This document shows, piece after piece, positions 57,846-64,000 of a stretch of 64,000 nucleotides of DNA. Under the pieces are notes generated by a model. That model made no database searches and was not told the DNA's origin. It worked only from the letters and a program-made list of their open reading frames with translations. This DNA is from an uncultured Fulvivirga sp. GTDB taxonomy: Bacteria > Bacteroidota > Bacteroidia > Cytophagales > Cyclobacteriaceae. The translations under genes and the position numbers were made by a program. Position 1 is the stretch's first letter. Each line of letters opens with the position of its first letter. The stretch is from positions 744,001-808,000 of the forward strand of contig CANMSE010000001.1 of the NCBI GenBank assembly GCA_947500555.1, given 5' to 3'.

Positions 57846-59357
57846 ATGAAACGATTCACCTTTTTTGTAATCATCTTTTTTCTAGCGCAACACCTATTCG
57901 CTCAAGTCAATACTAAAGACATTGACAAGTTAGTGGAAAGAGCTCAAAAGCACTGGAATGTACCAGGTCTTTCTGTCGCCATTGTAAAAGATGGGAAAGT
58001 TTTTCATAGCAGTGGACATGGCACCCTGGAAGAAGGGAAAAAAGCAAAAGTGAATGGGGCGACATTGTTTGCCATTGCTTCTAATACTAAAGGGTTTGTT
58101 TCTTCTGCCATTGCCAATCTGGTTGCAGAAGGGATGCTCCATTGGGATGATAATGTTAAAGATTACCTTCCCTATTTTGAATTGTATGATCCGTATGTGA
58201 CTAGTGATATCACCATTCGTGATTTGCTTTGCCACCGAGCAGGGCTTGGTACCTTTAGTGGGGATGCGATTTGGTATAAATCGGAACTTCCTGCTAGTGA
58301 AATAGTCAAACTTGCAAAGCATGTTCCACAAGCATATCCGTTTCGAGGGGGTTATGGTTATTCGAATTTAATGTTTATTACTGCCGGAGAGGTGATTAAA
58401 GCTGTGACTAACAAGTCGTGGGATGATTACGTAAAGGAGACGTTCTTCCAGTCGCTAGGAATGAAGCGTACTATTACATCAACCACCCAATTATCAGTTA
58501 GCGGTAATGCAGCTACCCCTCACAAAACTAAATTGGATGAGAACCAGCCGATTGATTGGACCAATTGGGATAATATGAGTGCAGCAGGAGCTATTATTTC
58601 TTCTAGTGATGATATGGCAAAATGGATGATCATGCATTTAAATAATGGAGTGGTTAATGGCGATACATTATTGGATCCAGCACAGCAAAACACGTTGTGG
58701 ACGTTGCATAATAACTATACACTTAGCACCCGTTCGAAAGAGCGAATTCCAGGGCGGCATTTTTCTGGTTATGGTTTGGGCTTTGGTCTTCAGGATTATT
58801 ATGGACGTATGATTGTGAGCCATGGTGGAGGGTATGATGGCATGTATTCAAGGGTAGCTATGATGCCGGATGAAAATTTGGGTATAGTGGTATTAACCAA
58901 TAGCATGTCCGGTATCTCCACACCATTAACTTATGCTATTTTTAATATGTTTATTCAAGAAGATCAGCAAGACTGGATTTCCAATTTTCACAGGCCTCAG
59001 AAAGAAGACCAACGAATTGTAGAACTTAAAGAAAATCGAAGAGCAGGTACCAGCCCAAGTGTAGAAATTTCAGCGTATGCAGGTGATTACTTCGCAGATA
59101 TGTATGGCGACATTTCCGTCAAGGAAGAGGAAGGCAAGCTGCGGCTTCACTTTTCCCATTCGCCTGATCTATCTGCTACTCTCACACACTGGCATAATGA
59201 CACCTGGCAAATTGAATGGGATAACACTCATGCCTGGTTTGACTTTGGCCTTGTTACTTTTCATTTGAATGACAACCTGGAAGTGGTCGGTATGAAAATG
59301 AATGTACCAAATGGAGACATCTTTTTTGATGAATATGAGATCGTGAAGAAGGATTAA
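57846..59357 (+). CDS. Serine hydrolase (class C beta-lactamase/penicillin-binding-like)
   Basis: Signal peptide; FAIASNTKGFVSSAIANLV (SxxK-like), GYGYSNLMFITAGEVI (YxN), SHGGGYDGMYS. Confidence 0.87.
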   Translation: MKRFTFFVIIFFLAQHLFAQVNTKDIDKLVERAQKHWNVPGLSVAIVKDGKVFHSSGHGTLEEGKKAKVNGATLFAIASNTKGFVSSAIANLVAEGMLHWDDNVKDYLPYFELYDPYVTSDITIRDLLCHRAGLGTFSGDAIWYKSELPASEIVKLAKHVPQAYPFRGGYGYSNLMFITAGEVIKAVTNKSWDDYVKETFFQSLGMKRTITSTTQLSVSGNAATPHKTKLDENQPIDWTNWDNMSAAGAIISSSDDMAKWMIMHLNNGVVNGDTLLDPAQQNTLWTLHNNYTLSTRSKERIPGRHFSGYGLGFGLQDYYGRMIVSHGGGYDGMYSRVAMMPDENLGIVVLTNSMSGISTPLTYAIFNMFIQEDQQDWISNFHRPQKEDQRIVELKENRRAGTSPSVEISAYAGDYFADMYGDISVKEEEGKLRLHFSHSPDLSATLTHWHNDTWQIEWDNTHAWFDFGLVTFHLNDNLEVVGMKMNVPNGDIFFDEYEIVKKD

Positions 59358-59375
59358 ACCGTCAGATCAAGCTCG

Positions 59376-59873
59376 CTAGTTTAAAGAGACTCCAAATCTT
59401 TTTAATAGTAGGCTATCCAACTGCTGGAGGTCTGATATTAACTCCTTGTGGTTTTCTGTTGATTCAAATTGGTTTTTCCTTAACCACTTTTTTAACTCAA
59501 CGATTCTAAAGTAGAATGATTGGGATTGCAGTTTAAAGGGTAGTCTCGCGACCTTTTTTTCTATAACGATCTTTTTTTGTTTTACTACATTGATCACTTC
59601 AATGGCCGTATCAAAAGCCAACTCCTTTTTTTCGAGAGATTTTAATAAACCGCACTCAAAGCTGGCACATTGCTTCGGTCTTTTGGAATAAATAGTGCAG
59701 CCATCACAATAGCTGCTACAAGGGTGAAGAAAAAAACCTTTGTCATTTACCTCCTCTATATCCATTAACTTTCTCAATTCAGGCAATTCTTCACGATCGA
59801 GTTGTACGAAACCAATCAAGGTACCGTCACAACAGAGTCCACATGACAAACAAATATTTTCTGAGTCATTCAT
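59376..59873 (-). CDS. YkgJ-type cysteine cluster protein
   Basis: CLSCGLCCDGTLIGFVQL...HPCSSYCDGCTIYSKRPKQCASFECGLL. Confidence 0.75.
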   Translation of the reverse strand: MNDSENICLSCGLCCDGTLIGFVQLDREELPELRKLMDIEEVNDKGFFLHPCSSYCDGCTIYSKRPKQCASFECGLLKSLEKKELAFDTAIEVINVVKQKKIVIEKKVARLPFKLQSQSFYFRIVELKKWLRKNQFESTENHKELISDLQQLDSLLLKRFGVSLN

Positions 59874-60116
59874 GTTTTGTGGATTTTGGTATCACTTACC
59901 AAACTATGAGAATGTTCAGGTAGTTTTTGTCAAGTTCATTAAAAATAATTTCCTGTTTAGCCAAAGCTTTTCTTATTGTACTTTAATGTCATTCATCTTG
60001 AGCTTATCCTGTAATTCGGCTGTATTCACTGGGGCTGTCCTCCTAGCTTGATCGACTCATAATTAGGGCTTCGCACTGTGTAGCCCAAATGCGCTCTTAT
60101 ACCATGTTGTAATTTG

Positions 60117-60515
60117 CTATCTTTTAAAAGAAATAGGGAATACTATTCTTTGCGGTACATCTTGGTTAATTTCAGTAACATGTGCAGGTTTCCATGGCTT
60201 TAAAAGTTTAATAACTCTTATAGCCTCTTCATCCAATCCATAACCTAATCCTTGTACTACACGTACTGAATCCGAAATAACTTGGCCAGTTTTATCGATA
60301 ACTATTGAGACATATACTTTTCCTTCAATTTTAGCTTTCTTTGCTTCTTTGGGGTATTTGATATTCTTATCAAGAAAATTATACAGATTTTGGTATCCCC
60401 CTGGATATTCAGCAGGCTTATCTACTTTATGCCACACTTCATCTTCAGATAGTTTTTGTTGACTGAATACTACAGAAGGTGCGAATAGAAGAAGCAAATA
60501 AATAACTTTTGTCAT
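60117..60515 (-). CDS. Stand-alone secreted TonB C-terminal-domain protein
   Basis: Signal peptide; YPKEAKKAKIEGKVYVSIVIDKTGQVISDSVRVVQGLGYGLDEEAIRVIKLLKPWKPA. Confidence 0.85.
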   Translation of the reverse strand: MTKVIYLLLLFAPSVVFSQQKLSEDEVWHKVDKPAEYPGGYQNLYNFLDKNIKYPKEAKKAKIEGKVYVSIVIDKTGQVISDSVRVVQGLGYGLDEEAIRVIKLLKPWKPAHVTEINQDVPQRIVFPISFKR

Positions 60516-60656
60516 AGTTAAATCAGATTAGTGAATTACAACACCTGGATAACAGAACTTCTGTTTATCCACTATGTTTTTTTACTAATCTACTACACTT
60601 TTTTTTACTTATATGCTCCTGAATGTTATGGTTAATAATTACAATAATTATTTCTC

Positions 60657-61214
60657 TTACTCAGCTGAGTCAACACTCAATGTATTCTTAACCTGAATCA
60701 CATGCCGCTGATTATGTGTTAAAATAAAATCCAGCGCATCACCAATATAAAATTTCAAGATGGGGCCAAGAGCGGTAGTCACTTTAAAAGACCGGAGGTC
60801 ATTGTTATTAGCTTTCTTTAGTATTTTTTCTATTCTATCGCAGTTATTCAAGAACCGACCTACAACTGTTGTATCCGGATTACTGTGAGGAACGAAACCA
60901 GCCAACGTTTTCATTTTGCTCTTTATTTCGCCTTGCTCAGTGGGAGCCAGCATTTTAGTAAACTTATTGGCCAACCAGGTCTTTTTGAACTGTTCTTTTC
61001 TTGAAGGCCTCAGGTGATCAATTTTCTCCTCTATCTGGTCAATGTATAACTCAGTGGCTTTATTCATATGATCAATACATTCTAATATTGACCATTCTTC
61101 AGCACTTGGCTTGATGGTTAATTTATCTTTAGGTAAATCGATAAGTTCTTTCACAAAACCTTTAACAGATTGATTAGTGGTTGACAGCTTTTCTAAGAAT
61201 TCCGTGTTGTTCAT
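60657..61214 (-). CDS. DinB-like family protein
   Basis: KPSAEEWSILECIDHMNKATELYIDQIE and DFILTHNQRHVIQVKN. Start moved from 61325 to the Met of MNNTEF at 61214 because upstream codons read through a palindromic repeat. Confidence 0.78.
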   Translation of the reverse strand: MNNTEFLEKLSTTNQSVKGFVKELIDLPKDKLTIKPSAEEWSILECIDHMNKATELYIDQIEEKIDHLRPSRKEQFKKTWLANKFTKMLAPTEQGEIKSKMKTLAGFVPHSNPDTTVVGRFLNNCDRIEKILKKANNNDLRSFKVTTALGPILKFYIGDALDFILTHNQRHVIQVKNTLSVDSAE

Positions 61215-61287
61215 ATCATTTGAATTTGCTTGGGTCAAAGATAAAGTGAGTGAAGGAGTCTTGAATTGATCTATATCAAGTTCGTAG

Positions 61288-61309
61288 ATTCCGGCTCGTT
61301 GGCCGGAAT
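61288..61309. repeat. REP-like palindrome A
   Basis: ATTCCGGC-TCGTTG-GCCGGAAT, perfect 8-bp arms, GC-rich in an AT-rich context. Confidence 0.7.
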
Positions 61310-61331
61310 GACCCCGAGAGAACAATTCGTC

Positions 61332-61372
61332 ACCCCTGCTTGTCCGACCTTATGGCGGGCGCAGGCAGGGGT
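61332..61372. repeat. REP-like palindrome B
   Basis: ACCCCTGC-ttgtccgaccttatggcgggcgcag-GCAGGGGT with further interrupted pairing; 22 nt from palindrome A. Confidence 0.7.
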
Positions 61373-61413
61373 CTCTGTTCATGGGGTGCCTAAACAATTT
61401 CGACAAGGCAAAT

Positions 61414-62001
61414 TTATCTCACTTTCTTTCTAAGCCTACTTAAGGTCTCCGGGGTCATACCTAAATAGGATGCTAGATGTTTAAGGGGAACAAATTGAAA
61501 GATATGCGGACTGTTTTTTACCAACCTTTTGAACTTCTCTTCCGCAGAAAAAGAGCGGGCTTCCACCTGGCGCCTTGAAACCCCGATCAGCATTTCAGCA
61601 TTGAACATCCGCCCCCACCGCTCTACACTTTTATACTTATCAAACTGATTCATCAAATCAGCATAGCTTATTCTTATCATTTTGCAATCTGCAATAGCCT
61701 GAAGATAAAGATCCGTGGGCTTTTGTGAGAGGAAGGAATCATAAACACCGGAAAACTCGTTGTCATAAGTGAAACCCACATTAATTTCCTCTTCACCTTT
61801 CTCACCAAAAACACGAATAACTCCGCTTCCAACAAAGTAGAAATAGCCTTCCACCTGACCGGGCTTTAAAAGGTATTCATTTTTAGCGGCAGTTTTGTGT
61901 TTCCATTTAGAGGAAAAATCAGTCCATTCCTCTTCAGTCAAGGGACTTAAGGCGTCTATTCGTTTTTTTAATGCAGTGTAAATACTATCTTCCAAAACCA
62001 A
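61414..62001 (-). CDS. Crp/Fnr family transcriptional regulator
   Basis: cNMP-like domain (EYLLKPGQVEGYFYFVGSGVIRVF) and C-terminal HTH (VPLKHLASYLGMTPETLSRLRKKV). Confidence 0.87.
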   Translation of the reverse strand: MVLEDSIYTALKKRIDALSPLTEEEWTDFSSKWKHKTAAKNEYLLKPGQVEGYFYFVGSGVIRVFGEKGEEEINVGFTYDNEFSGVYDSFLSQKPTDLYLQAIADCKMIRISYADLMNQFDKYKSVERWGRMFNAEMLIGVSRRQVEARSFSAEEKFKRLVKNSPHIFQFVPLKHLASYLGMTPETLSRLRKKVR

Positions 62002-62031
62002 TTATGTAATTGTTGACCTAATTTAAGAAAG

Positions 62032-62232
62032 ATGCAGCTATATGCTGATGTTTGTTTAGCCGCTTCAGGTTTAAGCCTGCTATTTTTGCTTATTGGCTTA
62101 TTTAGGCCATGGGTAATGCTGTGGTGGGAAGATCGTCAGAATAGGAAAAAGGTGATAAAAGTATATGGGTTTGCGGCTATTCTTTTCTTTGTAATTCACT
62201 TGATTATTAAAGAGCTGGGGTCACTTTCTTAG
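62032..62232 (+). CDS. Small membrane protein, hypothetical (66 aa)
   Basis: Two hydrophobic helices around WWEDRQNRKKV; divergent from the crp-like gene; 26-nt convergent overlap downstream. Confidence 0.5.
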   Translation: MQLYADVCLAASGLSLLFLLIGLFRPWVMLWWEDRQNRKKVIKVYGFAAILFFVIHLIIKELGSLS

Positions 62233-63403
62233 TGATCAATATAGTAGGCTTGCTGTCTAAATTGGTGCAGGCAAAAACAAAGTAATTCCCCCCATCTTTC
62301 AGTCCGGTCGTTTTTCGAATTTTTTCAACACTATCTTTAAAATTCCTCGTGGTCACATTAGCCTTATTATCAGGAATGAGTTTCTTCAACTTTTTTTTAT
62401 CGTAACCTATATTGGCCTCTATAACGAATGTCCTTCCAGGGAAAAAATCGATCAAATCGTCACTTGTAAACAATTGCGTATTTGGATGTAATTTCGATAT
62501 GGAAAATCGCTGGGAGATCAGGTCAAAAGCTCCCGACTTCATGATGGAAGCATTGGGCTCATACAAATACTTTTTGGGCAGGGAGTAAGTAGTTTGAGCG
62601 GTCGATACTTCAAGTTGAGAAAAATCAAAGCACTCTTGACTACCCTTTTTAAAATTTACTGTTTTAAAGAGTATATCTTTTACTTCCTTTTCTTCCACGA
62701 GATAAAGAACTTCCTTGCAATCATTTTCAACAGACAAAATATGAACTTCATTAACGCCTTTCATGGATTTTATGGACAGATCGATATCCATCATTGGCGA
62801 AGTCTTTATAAGTACTTGCTCGGCTTTGCTTTTTAAAATAGGAAGAAGCTCAACAACACCTGGAGTACAGTCAGCTAGTTGAAAAACACGATTTTTATGT
62901 TGGTCCCTTCTGGCAGGGTCGATGTAAATCAGGTCGGCTGGATCATGCAAATCTTTCAAGAAGTCTTCCGCGAAACCAATAGTCACCGATAGGTTCTCAA
63001 CCCCCAATTTTTCAAAATTCACTTTTGTCAATTCAGCAATCTGAGAGTTTTGTTCGACATAATCACCCGTCTCAAATGAATTTGACAGAGCCCAAGCATC
63101 AACACCCGCACCACCTGTTAAGTCAACAAAATGCTTTCCACTGACCAGTGAGGCCTTGTATTTAGCAGTGGTTTCCGATGAACATTGTTCCATGGAAAGT
63201 TTGGGAGGGTATAAGATACCTGCAGTATCATACCATGAAGGCAACTTCTGTTTTGCTTTTTGTCGACTTGCAATCTGCTCGGCAATTAACTGAATAGGTA
63301 CACCGTCTACCTCAGAATAGCGCAACGATAATTGAAAAGCATCTTCTCGCTCATGCGCTTTGATAAATTGCTGAACCGATTCTTTTTGTAAATCAGCGAT
63401 CAA
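62207..63403 (-). CDS. THUMP-like/class I SAM-dependent methyltransferase
   Basis: HFVDLTGGAGVDAWALSNSF; DLIYIDPARRDQHKNRVFQLADCTPGV; VLIKTSPMMDIDLSI. Confidence 0.83.
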   Translation of the reverse strand: MIADLQKESVQQFIKAHEREDAFQLSLRYSEVDGVPIQLIAEQIASRQKAKQKLPSWYDTAGILYPPKLSMEQCSSETTAKYKASLVSGKHFVDLTGGAGVDAWALSNSFETGDYVEQNSQIAELTKVNFEKLGVENLSVTIGFAEDFLKDLHDPADLIYIDPARRDQHKNRVFQLADCTPGVVELLPILKSKAEQVLIKTSPMMDIDLSIKSMKGVNEVHILSVENDCKEVLYLVEEKEVKDILFKTVNFKKGSQECFDFSQLEVSTAQTTYSLPKKYLYEPNASIMKSGAFDLISQRFSISKLHPNTQLFTSDDLIDFFPGRTFVIEANIGYDKKKLKKLIPDNKANVTTRNFKDSVEKIRKTTGLKDGGNYFVFACTNLDSKPTILITKKVTPAL

Positions 63404-64000
63404 TAAACCAGGTTATTTGCAGTCATATATTCTGCTATTTGAACAGCATTGGTAGCAGCTCCTTTTCGCAAGTTATCAGCAACCACCCACATGTTGAGTG
63501 TATTAGCTTGCGACTCATCCCTCCTGATTCTTCCCACAAATACTTCATCCTTACCGTGTGCATCCAGAGGCATAGGATAGACATTGTTTTTAATATCATC
63601 TTGAACAATTAGTCCAGCCGCATTCTCAAGTAATGTTCTTACTTGTTCCAGGTCAAAATCACTCTCGAATTCAACATTCAATGATTCAGAATGTCCACCC
63701 ATAACAGGTAGACGTACTGCTGTTGCCGTAATGGCTATATCGTCATCCTGTAAAATTTTTCGGGTTTCGTTCACCATTTTCATTTCTTCCTTGGTATATC
63801 CATTATCCATAAAGATGTCAATGTGAGGCAAGACATTCATATCAATTTTATGTGGATATACTTTGGTATGCTCTTTTCCTTCCCGCTCATTCATGAGTTG
63901 CTCAACAGCAGCTTTCCCTGTTCCGGTCACTGACTGATACGTGGAAATAATCAGTCGCTTGATCTTATATTTCTTATGTAATGGGGCAAGAGCCAATACC
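63400..64000 (-). CDS. asd: Aspartate-semialdehyde dehydrogenase, C-terminal part (runs off the right edge)
   Basis: MALAPLHKKYKIKRLIISTYQSVTGTGKAAVEQL; VRLPVMGGHSESLNVEFE; VGRIRRDESQANTLNMWVVADNLRKGAATNAVQIAE. Confidence 0.95.
   Translation of the reverse strand, partial: VLALAPLHKKYKIKRLIISTYQSVTGTGKAAVEQLMNEREGKEHTKVYPHKIDMNVLPHIDIFMDNGYTKEEMKMVNETRKILQDDDIAITATAVRLPVMGGHSESLNVEFESDFDLEQVRTLLENAAGLIVQDDIKNNVYPMPLDAHGKDEVFVGRIRRDESQANTLNMWVVADNLRKGAATNAVQIAEYMTANNLVY

Noticed and set aside
1-64000. CRISPR array, tRNA/rRNA genes, IS elements, toxin-antitoxin or restriction-modification loci
   Set aside because: Looked for on both strands by eye; no repeat-spacer pattern, cloverleaf, transposase motif or defence-gene signature was recognised. 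Dedicated tools could still find weak cases.

Overview
This 64 kb window is a compact, AT-rich chromosomal segment. It is most likely from a Bacteroidota (Cytophagales-like) bacterium, inferred from a GldJ-type gliding/T9SS lipoprotein, a T9SS C-terminal sorting domain, TAnnTTTG-like promoter elements and a GT3-type glycogen synthase. Most of it is housekeeping and metabolic: gpmI, radA, mnmG, ybeY, mfd, ppc, asd (partial) and a MarR-controlled fatty-acid beta-oxidation operon. Accessory content is modest: a PadR/FtsX-type permease locus, a LytS/LytR-type two-component system, a secreted haloperoxidase-like protein and several hydrolases. I saw no CRISPR array, prophage, transposase, tRNA or rRNA, and no recognisable defence island. 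The best non-coding signals are: two near-identical parS-like palindromes (GTTCCACGTGGAAC) between mnmG and ybeY; a 373-bp AT-rich gap about 4.5 kb away with DnaA-box-like motifs, a tentative oriC candidate; a perfect 26-bp palindrome with extra half-sites in front of the MarR gene; an 8-8-8 inverted repeat in front of padR; and a compound GC-rich REP-like element that appears to extend an ORF artificially. Family names come from motif recognition only; no database search was possible.
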